Assembly: GCA_025054935.1 (NCBI GenBank)
Contig: JANWZD010000001.1
Coordinates: 451,008-515,007, forward strand
Source of the DNA: Dehalococcoidia bacterium
GTDB lineage: Bacteria > Chloroflexota > Dehalococcoidia > SpSt-223
Direction: 5' to 3'
DNA: 64,000 nucleotides
The translations under genes and the position numbers were made by a program. Shown piece by piece: positions 33,297 through 41,497 of this stretch. Position 1 is the stretch's first letter; each line of letters opens with the position of its first letter. Below the pieces are notes generated by a model that was not told the origin of the DNA, did not search any database, and saw only the letters and a list, made by a program, of their open reading frames with translations.

Positions 33297-34523
33297 ATGC
33301 GCATTGCCACGATCAGCTATCACGGCAGCCCGCTTGCTCCCCCTGGCGTTCCCTCGACTGGCGGCATGCAGGTGTACGTTCGCGAGTTGTCGCGGGCGCT
33401 TGCGGCGCAGGGGCATCAGGTGGATGTTTTCACCCGCAAGAGCGACCCGACTGAGCCGGCCGTTGTCGTCGATCGGCCGGGGTTCCGGGTCATCAACCTG
33501 ATTGCGGGGCCTCTCGCGCCAGTCGCAAAAAGCGAGCTGCCGTTATATCTGTGCTCGTTCGCGCGCGAGGTCCTCCGCTTCGCTGAAGCGGAAGGGCAGT
33601 CGTACGATCTGATTCACAGCCACTACTGGCTCTCAGGCCGTGTTGGCCGCGCGCTCCGTTCGCGCTGGAACGTGCCGCACGTGACGATGTTTCACACGCT
33701 TGCGGAGGTGAAGAACCGAGCGCGGATCGGCGAGCGCGAGCCGGACGAGCGGATCAGCTCGGAGCGGCTGCTGATCAGCGACGTCGATCAGATCATCGTC
33801 GCGAGCGCGCATGAGCGTCTGCAGCTGCTGCGCTTCTACGAAGCCGTTGAGGAACAGATTTCGGTCGTCCCCTGCGGGGTCGACCTTGATCATTTCCGCC
33901 CACTCCCTAAGGAGAGCGCGCGGGCTGCAGTCGGCGCTCGAGGCAGATACGTCGTGCTGTTCGTTGGCCGGATCGAGCCGCTCAAGGGGATCGACATCCT
34001 CATTCGTGCCGCAGCGGAGCTGGAAGAGCGCGACGATGTTGAGGTGATCATCGCCGGCGGCGGGTCCGATGGACACCGCGACGAACTTCGTCGCCTTCGC
34101 GCTCTCGCCGCCGAGTGCGGCATCGGCGACCAGGTCCGCTTCATCGGACCGCAGCCGCAAGACCGTCTCGTTCTCTGGTACAACGCAGCAGATATCACGG
34201 TCGTCCCGTCCTACTACGAGAGCTTCGGGCTCGTCGCCGTCGAGTCAATGGCGTGCGGCACCCCGGTCATCGCCTCGCGGGTGGGCGGGCTGACATCAAC
34301 CGTGCGAGATGGAGAGACCGGCTATCTGATCCCGTGGCGGTGCCCGGAAGCGTTCCTGGAGCGAATGGAACTGCTCCTCGGCAACGAAACACTGCGCCGC
34401 CACTTTGGCGAGGCGGCGCGCCGCAGCGTGGAGCGGTTTCGCTGGTCAGCCATCGCGGAGCAGATTGCTGCGGTCTATCGCGCGGTGGTCGCCCCCGTCG
34501 TCACTCGGGCAGCCGGGAGATGA
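33297..34523 (+). CDS. GT4 glycosyltransferase, sucrose-phosphate synthase/MshA-like
   Basis: The 408-residue GT-B enzyme begins with ISYHGSPLAPPG and GGMQVYVRELSRAL, the N-terminal signature shared by MshA, sucrose-phosphate synthases and related GT4 proteins. DLIHSHYWLSG and a donor site with VGRIEPLKGID and ESFGLVAVESMACGTP follow. Such enzymes often glycosylate a phosphorylated acceptor, whose phosphate is then removed. The next gene, overlapping by ATGA, is an HAD phosphatase-like protein, which fits such a two-step pathway; this is inference. The product could be a sugar phosphate, inositol phosphate or glycerate derivative. Confidence 0.9.
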   Translation: MRIATISYHGSPLAPPGVPSTGGMQVYVRELSRALAAQGHQVDVFTRKSDPTEPAVVVDRPGFRVINLIAGPLAPVAKSELPLYLCSFAREVLRFAEAEGQSYDLIHSHYWLSGRVGRALRSRWNVPHVTMFHTLAEVKNRARIGEREPDERISSERLLISDVDQIIVASAHERLQLLRFYEAVEEQISVVPCGVDLDHFRPLPKESARAAVGARGRYVVLFVGRIEPLKGIDILIRAAAELEERDDVEVIIAGGGSDGHRDELRRLRALAAECGIGDQVRFIGPQPQDRLVLWYNAADITVVPSYYESFGLVAVESMACGTPVIASRVGGLTSTVRDGETGYLIPWRCPEAFLERMELLLGNETLRRHFGEAARRSVERFRWSAIAEQIAAVYRAVVAPVVTRAAGR

Positions 34524-35155
34524 CACGGGTCGTCCTCTTCGATGTCGATAATACGCTCTTCGATACCGAGCAGTTCCGCTCCGCGCTCACGGCGGCGATT
34601 GTCGACACGGTCGGTCCCGCCGGTGCCGCCGCATTCTGGCGCGCCTATGAGGAAGTGCGCGCCGACGTCGGAGCGGCAGATCTTCAGGCAGCGCTCTCTC
34701 GCCTCGCTGAGGAACTGCCCAGCGCCGAGAGCGCCGTCACTGCTGCCATCGCGACTATTCGCTTCGAGGACTATGTGCTGCCCGGCGCGGCAGCGGCGCT
34801 GGCGGCGGCGGCCGCGATCGGTCTGCCCGTCATCGTGAGCGACGGCGACCCAGTGTTTCAGCGCCTCAAGATCGAACGGTCAGGGCTCGCGGCGGCGGTG
34901 GGCGGACGGGTGCGCATCTACCGGCAGAAAGAGGCCCACATCGCTGAGGTCGTCGCCGCCTTCCCCGCCTCGCGCTACTGGATGGTCGACGATAAGCGCC
35001 ACATCCTGAGCGCGTATAAGCGGGAGGTAGGTCCGCGCCTTCTGACGATTCACGTTGCCTATGGCAGGCACGCCCAGACCGCCCCGCGGCCTGAGGAGAT
35101 CGCTCCCGACTTCACGGTGCCTTCCATCCGCGACGTCGCGGCGCTTCTCGCGTGA
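34520..35155 (+). CDS. HAD-superfamily hydrolase
   Basis: This 211-residue protein shows the HAD motif I FDVDNTLFD with nucleophile Asp8 and general acid Asp10, motif II in VIVSDGDPV, a lysine in RQKEAH and the motif IV acidic pair in WMVDDKRH. The cap is a small helical C1 type. It should be a phosphatase or phosphoglycolate-phosphatase-like enzyme. The ATG overlaps the TGA of the GT4 gene, which suggests that it dephosphorylates that enzyme's product. Confidence 0.88.
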   Translation: MTRVVLFDVDNTLFDTEQFRSALTAAIVDTVGPAGAAAFWRAYEEVRADVGAADLQAALSRLAEELPSAESAVTAAIATIRFEDYVLPGAAAALAAAAAIGLPVIVSDGDPVFQRLKIERSGLAAAVGGRVRIYRQKEAHIAEVVAAFPASRYWMVDDKRHILSAYKREVGPRLLTIHVAYGRHAQTAPRPEEIAPDFTVPSIRDVAALLA

Positions 35156-35569
35156 TGTCCTCTCCCGCCGAAGAGAGGGGGCGACCGCGTTCCGCCGCGC
35201 TCTTGCCCCCAGAAGCTCGCCGGGACACCAGCCGCCTTCGCAGACAGCGTCCCCCTCCCTGCCCAGTCAGCGAGAGCAGGGGGATTTGAGCGCTTCCTGC
35301 GGCCAGCAATGAAGCTTGGCGTCCGGAGACAACCGCGCGCGGAGAGCAGTGTGCCCCGCCGCTCTTGCAGCGCGCCAACATGCCGGAGTCGGAGCGCAGA
35401 TGCGCGGCAACGCCCTGCCGCTGCGGGCGGGCGCGGAGCGGGCTTGAGGCGGTCCGCTCCCGCCTGAGGGGTCCTTCGCCGCGCCGCTCTCGAGGCGCCC
35501 GCGGTCAGCGGAGCGCGTCTCCGGTGAGGCGCGGGCGCTCGGCGGCGCATGCGCTGCCCCGTGGGAGCG
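35156..35569. other. intergenic region without a supported gene
   Basis: About 410 nt of GC-rich DNA with no ribosome-site-linked open frame. It ends at the operator-like repeat and promoter of the next operon. Confidence 0.5.
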
Positions 35570-35587
35570 CAACGGGAGTTCCCGTTG
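35570..35587. promoter_or_regulatory. inverted repeat overlapping the -35 box, probable operator
   Basis: CAACGGGA-GT-TCCCGTTG: perfect 8-bp arms around 2 nt. The right arm ends inside the -35 hexamer of the promoter at 35585-35613, a classic place for a repressor. No regulator gene is adjacent. Confidence 0.55.
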
Positions 35588-35613
35588 ACGGCTGCCGCCG
35601 CCGCTCCTATCAT
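35585..35613 (+). promoter_or_regulatory. promoter TTGACG-17-TATCAT
   Basis: TTGACG at 35585-35590 and TATCAT at 35608-35613 with a 17-nt spacer. It gives a leader of about 12 nt before the ATG at 35632 and drives the GT2-methyltransferase-DUF2079 unit. Confidence 0.7.
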
Positions 35614-35631
35614 CCTGCGGCAGAGCAGGCT

Positions 35632-36639
35632 ATGACCCAGCGACATCCCCGCGTCTCGATCGTCATCCCGGTGTACAACGAAGAGGAGAGCCTCGCGATC
35701 CTGCACCGGGAGGTTGCTGAGGCTGTCGCCGGCTACCCGCACGAGATCATCTTCGTGGACGACGGCAGCACCGACGGCAGCTGGCGCGTCCTTCTCCAGC
35801 TCGCCGAGACCGACCCAACTGTCCGCCTTGTCCGCTTTGGACGCAACTTCGGCAAGTCCGCCGCGCTCGCCGCGGGGTTTCATGAAAGCCGGGGCGATAT
35901 CGTCATCACCCTCGACGCCGACCTTCAGGACGACCCACGGCATATCCCCGAGTTTATCGCCGCTATCGAGCGGGGATGCGACCTCGTCTCCGGCTGGAAG
36001 GTTGTCCGCCGCGACCCGATCACCAAAACGCTGCCCTCGCGGGTGTTCAACGCCATCGCAGTGCTGGCGACAGGGGTGCAGCCGCGGCCCCACGACTTCA
36101 ACTGCGGGTTCAAAGCCTACCGGCGCGAACTGGTCGCCCGGCTCGACCTCTACGGCGAGCTGCACCGCTTCATCCCTGCCCTCGCTTACTGGAAAGGCTT
36201 CCGTATCGGCGAGCTGCCGGTGAACCACCGCCCGCGGCAGTATGGCCGCTCCAAGTTTGGGGCGCGCCGCTTCCTCTCCGGCCTGCTCGATTTGATCACC
36301 GTCCTGTTCCTCACTCGCTTCAATCGGAAGCCGATGCACCTTTTCGGCTCGATCGGCCTCATCGGCTTCGCCTGCGGCCTCGCCATCAACGGCTATCTCA
36401 CCGGCCTCAAGCTGCTCGCAGGCCAGTCGATCGGAGAGCGCCCCCTGCTTCTGCTTGGCGTGCTGCTGATGGTGATGGGGCTGCAATTCTTCGGCATCGG
36501 CCTCCTCGCGGACCTCGCGAACCGCGACCGCCCGGGACCGGTTCACGATCACCGGTACGAAGTTGTTTGGCCGGCGCGCCCACGCCGGCGCGTCGGCGCC
36601 GCGCCACCCCGCGCCCATCGAGCAGTGCCGCGAACGTGA
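35632..36639 (+). CDS. GT2 glycosyltransferase, polyprenyl-phosphate sugar transferase-like, with two TM helices
   Basis: The 335-residue protein has a GT-A domain (VSIVIPVYNEEESL, FVDDGSTDGS, the DAD metal motif in TLDADLQDDP, and DFNCGFKAYRRE) and two transmembrane helices at about 230-300, followed by a basic tail rich in Arg and Pro. This is the DPM1/GtrB-like architecture: it transfers a sugar from a nucleotide donor to polyprenyl phosphate at the inner face of the membrane. The charged lipid could feed the GT39-type enzymes nearby. Its TGA overlaps the GTG of the methyltransferase gene. Confidence 0.92.
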   Translation: MTQRHPRVSIVIPVYNEEESLAILHREVAEAVAGYPHEIIFVDDGSTDGSWRVLLQLAETDPTVRLVRFGRNFGKSAALAAGFHESRGDIVITLDADLQDDPRHIPEFIAAIERGCDLVSGWKVVRRDPITKTLPSRVFNAIAVLATGVQPRPHDFNCGFKAYRRELVARLDLYGELHRFIPALAYWKGFRIGELPVNHRPRQYGRSKFGARRFLSGLLDLITVLFLTRFNRKPMHLFGSIGLIGFACGLAINGYLTGLKLLAGQSIGERPLLLLGVLLMVMGLQFFGIGLLADLANRDRPGPVHDHRYEVVWPARPRRRVGAAPPRAHRAVPRT

Positions 36640-37250
36640 ACGCCTCTCCTGCGCGTGCTTCTCGCCGCAATCTGCGGAAGCACACAAGCGGCAACCCGCT
36701 CCAGCAGTGGCTGCTCCGCAGATTCCACGCCGCCGTCGCTGACCTTATCGCGGAAGCCCTTCCGCAGGGCGGCTCCGTCCTCGACGTCGGCTGCGGGGAA
36801 GGGTTCGTCGCCGCCTACCTCACTGCGCGCTTGGAGCAGCTGTGGCTTGTGGGGCTCGATGCCAGCGCCGCCGCCCTGCGCTACGCGAACGACCAAACGC
36901 AGCTCCGACGCTTCCTGCAGGGAGATGCGGCCGCGCTTCCCGTCGCCGACCGATCTGTCGACCTCGTCATCGCGCTCGAGGTTCTCGAGCACCTGCCCTC
37001 GCCGGAATGGGCCCTTTGCGAACTGCGGCGTGTCAGCCGCGGCCCGGTCATCGTCAGCACGCCGAACCAGCCCTTCTTCGCGGGTGCAAATCTCGCCCGA
37101 CTGAAAAACCTCCGCACATGGGGCGACGACCCCGAGCATCTTCACTGGTGGACCGCGGGCGCCTTTGCCCGGCTCGTGGACGCCTACCTGCAGGTCGAGC
37201 GGGTGGTCCTGCGCTTTCCGTGGACGATCGTCTTGGCGCGCCATGCCTGA
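36636..37250 (+). CDS. class I SAM-dependent methyltransferase
   Basis: The 204-residue enzyme has SAM motif I VLDVGCGEGFVAAYL near residue 48, an acidic residue-containing segment VGLDASAAAL, and VDLVIALEVLEHLPSP. It resembles small methyltransferase type 11 proteins found beside glycosyltransferases. The GTG start shares bases with the upstream TGA (GTGA). The stop lies 8 nt inside the next gene. The target is not predictable; a sugar or lipid-linked intermediate is likely from context. Confidence 0.88.
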   Translation: MNASPARASRRNLRKHTSGNPLQQWLLRRFHAAVADLIAEALPQGGSVLDVGCGEGFVAAYLTARLEQLWLVGLDASAAALRYANDQTQLRRFLQGDAAALPVADRSVDLVIALEVLEHLPSPEWALCELRRVSRGPVIVSTPNQPFFAGANLARLKNLRTWGDDPEHLHWWTAGAFARLVDAYLQVERVVLRFPWTIVLARHA

Positions 37251-39249
37251 AGCGATCGGACAGCTCGGCTGGCGCCGCAGCCGCGGTCTCGCGCGCCGTC
37301 CGGGCCCGCGGGCAGTGCCCCGCGCGCTGTTCGCCCTCTCGCACACCCGCCTCGTTCAGCGGCTGACGTACCTCCTGATCGCCATCTACGCCTTTACCTT
37401 CGCTCACCTGTCGGTGCTGCAGCACCAAAGCCACAACACCCACGCGTTCGACCTCGGCAACATGGACCAGGCGGTCTGGAATACGGCGAACGGCCGCCCC
37501 TTTGAATTCACAAACTGGGAAGGCGGTCGGACACGGCTCGCGGCCCATGTCGAGCCGATCCTGATCCCCATCGCTCAGCTGTACCGGCTCTTCAGCGGGC
37601 CAGAGACGCTGCTCGTCCTCCAAGCGATCGTCATCTCGCTGGGCGCACTGCCCGCTTTCTGGCTGGCACGCGACAAGCTGCGCAACGACTTCGCCGCGAT
37701 CAGCTTCGCCTCGGCCTACCTCCTTGCTCCCGAGCTCGAAGCCGCCAATCTGAGCGACTTCCACCCCGTTGCTCTTGCCAGCTCGTTTCTCCTGTTCGCC
37801 TTCTGGTTCCTCCACCGTGAGCGCTACCTCCTCTTTCTCACCTTTGCCACGCTCGCGATGATGACCAAGGAGCAAGTCCCGATCAGCGTTGCCCTGCTGG
37901 GACTGTACATCGTCGTTGTCAAGCGTCGGCCGTGGGTCGGCTGGCCGGTGGTCGGCTTCGCGGCGCTCTGGTTCCTCCTCGCCTTCTTTGTCATCCTCCC
38001 GGCGAACAATCCGCAACGGGTCTCGCCGTATCTCAGCCGCTACGACCAGCTAGGGTCCAGTCCGATCGAAGTGATCGCGACGCTGATCACGGACCCTGGC
38101 CGCGCTTTTCCGGCCGAGTCGCTGCCGGACAAACTGCTGTACATTCGCCAGCTGTTCGCGCCCGTCGCCTTCCTCGCGTGGTTCTCTCCTTTGACGCTCA
38201 TGCCCGCGCTTCCTGATCTCGCTATTAATCTCCTGAGCTCCTTTGAGCCGATGTATAGCGGCGGCTCGCATTACTCGGCGGTCATCGTCCCGTTCATCAT
38301 CATCGCGAGCATCGACGGACTGGCCTTGTTCGCTCGCCTGCTCGCTCGCCTCTCGGTGCTCATGGTTCAGCCGTTCATCTACACCGTCTCGGGGTCGGTG
38401 CTCGTGCTCTCAGTGTTCGCCTACTATCACACCGTCGTGCTGCCGCTGACGGACAACTTTCCCCAAGTGACCGACCACCACCGCCTCTTCAACCGCATCA
38501 AGGAGCTCATTCCGCCAGACGCTGCCGTCTCGGCGAGCACAACGCTCAATCCCCATCTCAGCCAGCGGCGGCGCCTCTACCTCTTCCCCGATGTTGCCGA
38601 CGCCGACTATGTAGTCGTCGACGTTACCGCCTCTCCGCACCCCTTGGACTACGCGGCGTTTCACTGGCGCGTGACCGGGCTGCTGAACGGCGGGGAATGG
38701 GGGTGGATCGAGGCCCGCGACGGCTACCTCGTCATCAAACGCGGCGAGCCGAACCGGCCGCTTCCGCCGGAGTTCTTCACCTTTGCGCGGCCGGAGAGAG
38801 CGCCCCGCATTGAGCGGCCGTTTCTCGCCACGTTCGGCGACGTCGTCCAGTTCCTCGGCTTTTCCCTCTCCCCCGGGGAGGTGCTTCACCAGCGGGATGG
38901 GGGAGCGCGGCTGCAGCTGTTCTTCCGCCCGACCGGCCGGATCCCGCGCGACTACCTCGTCGGGGTGACGGCGTTCGCCAACGAGCATCAAGTGAGCGCG
39001 GGATATTGGTGGCCCGCTACCTTGTGGTATCCCATGACCCGCTGGGGCGACGAGATCGTGATGGTGGAGGTCCCGCGTGTCGCCCTGGCGCGCCAGCCGT
39101 GGGTCGATGTCTACCTCAGCCTGCACGAGCCGCTCGAACACAACCGCCCCGGCGCGCGGCTTCCCGTTCGGCTGCACTCCGGCGGCCGCCAAGATCTCAG
39201 CGACGGCGAGCGGCTCTGGCTGGTGCGCCTGCGCGGCGAATACTGGTAG
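37243..39249 (+). CDS. DUF2079 multi-pass membrane protein
   Basis: The 668-residue protein belongs to the DUF2079 group: after a basic N terminus and one transmembrane helix comes the family's hallmark THAFDLGNMDQAVWNT loop. Around ten helices follow up to residue 400, then a periplasmic part with WARDGYLVIKR-like strands and a final beta-rich domain. DUF2079 proteins share the plan of GT-C glycosyltransferases and are often next to GT2 carrier-charging enzymes, as here, but their activity is not established. It overlaps the methyltransferase gene by 8 nt. Confidence 0.88.
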   Translation: MPEAIGQLGWRRSRGLARRPGPRAVPRALFALSHTRLVQRLTYLLIAIYAFTFAHLSVLQHQSHNTHAFDLGNMDQAVWNTANGRPFEFTNWEGGRTRLAAHVEPILIPIAQLYRLFSGPETLLVLQAIVISLGALPAFWLARDKLRNDFAAISFASAYLLAPELEAANLSDFHPVALASSFLLFAFWFLHRERYLLFLTFATLAMMTKEQVPISVALLGLYIVVVKRRPWVGWPVVGFAALWFLLAFFVILPANNPQRVSPYLSRYDQLGSSPIEVIATLITDPGRAFPAESLPDKLLYIRQLFAPVAFLAWFSPLTLMPALPDLAINLLSSFEPMYSGGSHYSAVIVPFIIIASIDGLALFARLLARLSVLMVQPFIYTVSGSVLVLSVFAYYHTVVLPLTDNFPQVTDHHRLFNRIKELIPPDAAVSASTTLNPHLSQRRRLYLFPDVADADYVVVDVTASPHPLDYAAFHWRVTGLLNGGEWGWIEARDGYLVIKRGEPNRPLPPEFFTFARPERAPRIERPFLATFGDVVQFLGFSLSPGEVLHQRDGGARLQLFFRPTGRIPRDYLVGVTAFANEHQVSAGYWWPATLWYPMTRWGDEIVMVEVPRVALARQPWVDVYLSLHEPLEHNRPGARLPVRLHSGGRQDLSDGERLWLVRLRGEYW

Positions 39250-39256
39250 CGTCCGG

Positions 39257-39904
39257 TTAGTCGCGAAACGCTTCCAGATCGGCGTCGCGGCCGGCCACCA
39301 CGAGAATGGTGTCGGCAGCGAGGCGAACGTCTCGCCGCGGATGCAGTTGGACCTCATTGCCGCGAACCAGGGCGATAAGCGTCAGCTTATAGCGCTCGCT
39401 GAGCGCGAGTTCGTCCACGGTCCTGCCAGTCAGAGACGGGGGAAGGCGCAGAACTGCGATCCCATAGCCGGGCCCGAGGTCGAGATAGTCGAGGACGGTG
39501 CGCGCCATCAGGGTGTGGGCCACCCGAACCCCGGTTTCGACTTCGGGAAACACCACTCGATCGGCGCCCACCCGCTCGAGGATCTTAGCGTGCTGGGCCG
39601 TGACGGCTTTCGCGATGATGTAGCGGCAGCCGCACTCGCGCAGATTGAGCGTGGTGAGGATGCTCGCCTGGAGGTTCGAGCCGATCGCGACGACGGCGGT
39701 GTCAAAGTCGGTCACGCCCAGCTGCCGCAGCACATCCGGGTCCGTTGCGTCGGCGGTGACGGCGTGGCTCACTTCATCCGCCACATTTTGCACAAGATGC
39801 GGGTCGATATCGACTGCCAAGACCTCGTCCCCCATCCGGTAGAGCGTCCGCGCTACCGCCGAACCAAAGCGCCCCAAGCCGACGACAAGCACCTGTTTTT
39901 TCAC
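39257..39904 (-). CDS. ktrA: KtrA/TrkA-type potassium channel regulatory subunit
   Basis: The 215-residue protein has an RCK_N Rossmann domain with VVGLGRFGSAVA (nucleotide-binding glycine motif), VDIDPHLV and a C-terminal RCK_C domain from about residue 135. One domain pair and this length fit KtrA rather than the double-length E. coli TrkA. It binds NAD(H) or ATP/ADP and gates the membrane subunit encoded immediately upstream (7-nt gap). GTG start. Confidence 0.93.
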   Translation of the reverse strand: MKKQVLVVGLGRFGSAVARTLYRMGDEVLAVDIDPHLVQNVADEVSHAVTADATDPDVLRQLGVTDFDTAVVAIGSNLQASILTTLNLRECGCRYIIAKAVTAQHAKILERVGADRVVFPEVETGVRVAHTLMARTVLDYLDLGPGYGIAVLRLPPSLTGRTVDELALSERYKLTLIALVRGNEVQLHPRRDVRLAADTILVVAGRDADLEAFRD

Positions 39905-39911
39905 GCTTCCC

Positions 39912-41345
39912 CTACCCGACCCGGATCAGCTCTTCTGCTGGCCGGACCCGCATCGGCCGGACGCGCCCGGCCAGCAGCACTGCAAGGGTCAAGGGACCGA
40001 GGCGGCCGACCAACATCGTCCCGATCACGATAAGCGTTCCCGGCGTCGAGAGCGAGGGCGTGATGCCAATCGTCTGGCCGACGCTGCCAAACGCCGAGAC
40101 CGTCTCGAAGAGTACCGCGAGAAAGGCAGCGCCCTCCACTAAGGCCAGAGCGAACGTCGCCGTAAAGACGAAGGCGACGCTCAACAGCGCGATCGAGAGC
40201 GCCCGAAACACCAACACGGTCGGCACGGTCCGTTCAAAGGCAATGACCTCCGTTGCCCCGCGCGCAGCAGCAAGGATGGCGAGGAAAACGAGGCTGAAGG
40301 TATTGATCCGGATCCCTCCGGCCGTCGACGCTGACGCCCCGCCAATGAACATCAGCGCAACTGAGAAGAATTGGGAGTCGGCCGTGAGCGCGGCGGTATC
40401 CAGCGCGCTAAACCCGGCGCTGCGCACCGTCACCGACTGGAAGAACGCGTTCAGGAGCTTCTCCGGCCAAGCGAGCGGTGCGAGCGTCGCCGGGTTGCGC
40501 CATTCGGCAAACAGGAACGTCACTGTCCCAACAAGCCAGAGAAGAACTGCGGTCACCAGCACGATTTTGCTGTCGACACTGAGACGACGAAAGCGCCGTC
40601 GCGTCGCCATCTCCTCGAGGGTGGTATAGCTGATCCCGCCCAGCATGATCAGCAGGGCGAGCGGAAGCAGAACGGCCGGATTGGTGGAATACGAGGTAAA
40701 ACTCCGAAAATCTCCCATGAGGTCAAAGCCGGCATTGTTAAACGCCGAGACGGCGTGAAACACCGCTAGCCAGATCGCTTCGCCAAGCGGCCGCTCGGCA
40801 GCAAAGCTGGCGAGAAGGACAGCTGCGCCTGCCGCCTCGATCAGCAGCATGGTCACCGCGATATTTCTTGCCAGCTGAGTGGCTTCGCCGAGGCCAACGG
40901 CACCGACAGCCTCGCGCACCACCAGCCGTTCCTGCAAAGTCAGCCGCCGGCCGAGGAGGAGGAAGGCAAGAGAGGCGCCTGTCATAAAGCCGAGCCCCCC
41001 CAGCTGGATGAGCAGCAAGATCACCGCCTGCCCAAAGGGGCTCCACGCGGTGGCGGTGTCGACAAGCACGAGGCCAGTCAGACAGACCGCTGAGGTTGCA
41101 GTGAACAGGGCGATCAGCGGCGACGACCACTCTCCTGCCGCCGACGCGATCGGCAGGCTGAGCAGCAGCGTCCCGACGATGATGGCGGCAAGAAAGGTGG
41201 CGGCGAGCAGCGCGGCGGGAGGGGGCGGCCGGCGGCGGCGACGGAGCGGCGCGACCACCACCCGCTCAGGGCGATGAACAACGCGGCGGACGAAGACATC
41301 CCCCGGGCGCCGTGGCGGCCGAGGGCGAGGAACTTCCTGCGCCAT
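39912..41345 (-). CDS. ktrB: KtrB/TrkH-type potassium transporter membrane subunit
   Basis: The 477-residue protein carries four P-loop repeats of the SKT superfamily: TATSAVCLTGLV, FHAVSAFNNAGF, FQSVTVRSAGF and FETVSAFGSVG, each with a filter glycine, around eight transmembrane helices plus the four pore helices. The first 45 residues form an Arg/Pro-rich cytoplasmic extension. The ATG at 41345 lies 7 nt after a TACACT box, so the transcript is probably leaderless; an in-frame extension to 41552 would cover that promoter and overlap the divergent MFS gene. It forms an operon with ktrA for K+ uptake. Confidence 0.93.
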   Translation of the reverse strand: MAQEVPRPRPPRRPGDVFVRRVVHRPERVVVAPLRRRRRPPPPAALLAATFLAAIIVGTLLLSLPIASAAGEWSSPLIALFTATSAVCLTGLVLVDTATAWSPFGQAVILLLIQLGGLGFMTGASLAFLLLGRRLTLQERLVVREAVGAVGLGEATQLARNIAVTMLLIEAAGAAVLLASFAAERPLGEAIWLAVFHAVSAFNNAGFDLMGDFRSFTSYSTNPAVLLPLALLIMLGGISYTTLEEMATRRRFRRLSVDSKIVLVTAVLLWLVGTVTFLFAEWRNPATLAPLAWPEKLLNAFFQSVTVRSAGFSALDTAALTADSQFFSVALMFIGGASASTAGGIRINTFSLVFLAILAAARGATEVIAFERTVPTVLVFRALSIALLSVAFVFTATFALALVEGAAFLAVLFETVSAFGSVGQTIGITPSLSTPGTLIVIGTMLVGRLGPLTLAVLLAGRVRPMRVRPAEELIRVG

Positions 41346-41352
41346 TGTCGGT

Positions 41353-41358
41353 AGTGTA
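41353..41358 (-). promoter_or_regulatory. leaderless-type -10 box TACACT for ktrB-ktrA
   Basis: On the minus strand TACACT, ACCGACA (7 nt), ATG at 41345, without a ribosome site. Confidence 0.55.
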
Positions 41359-41497
41359 GGCGCGTCCGGACGATCGTGCGCGACGTTCGGCTTACGCGGC
41401 GACGGAGCGCCCAGCCATTCCCTCTCCCGTCGCGCTTCGGCCGCGCTATTTCCCGCTCTGCTAGACTGACGGTTATCCACGGAAGGATCGTCCACTG

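Noticed and set aside
35059-36687. A 542-codon open frame on the - strand across the GT2 gene
   Set aside because: It lies opposite a clear glycosyltransferase and an operator-promoter region, has no ribosome site, and its composition is that of a mirror frame.
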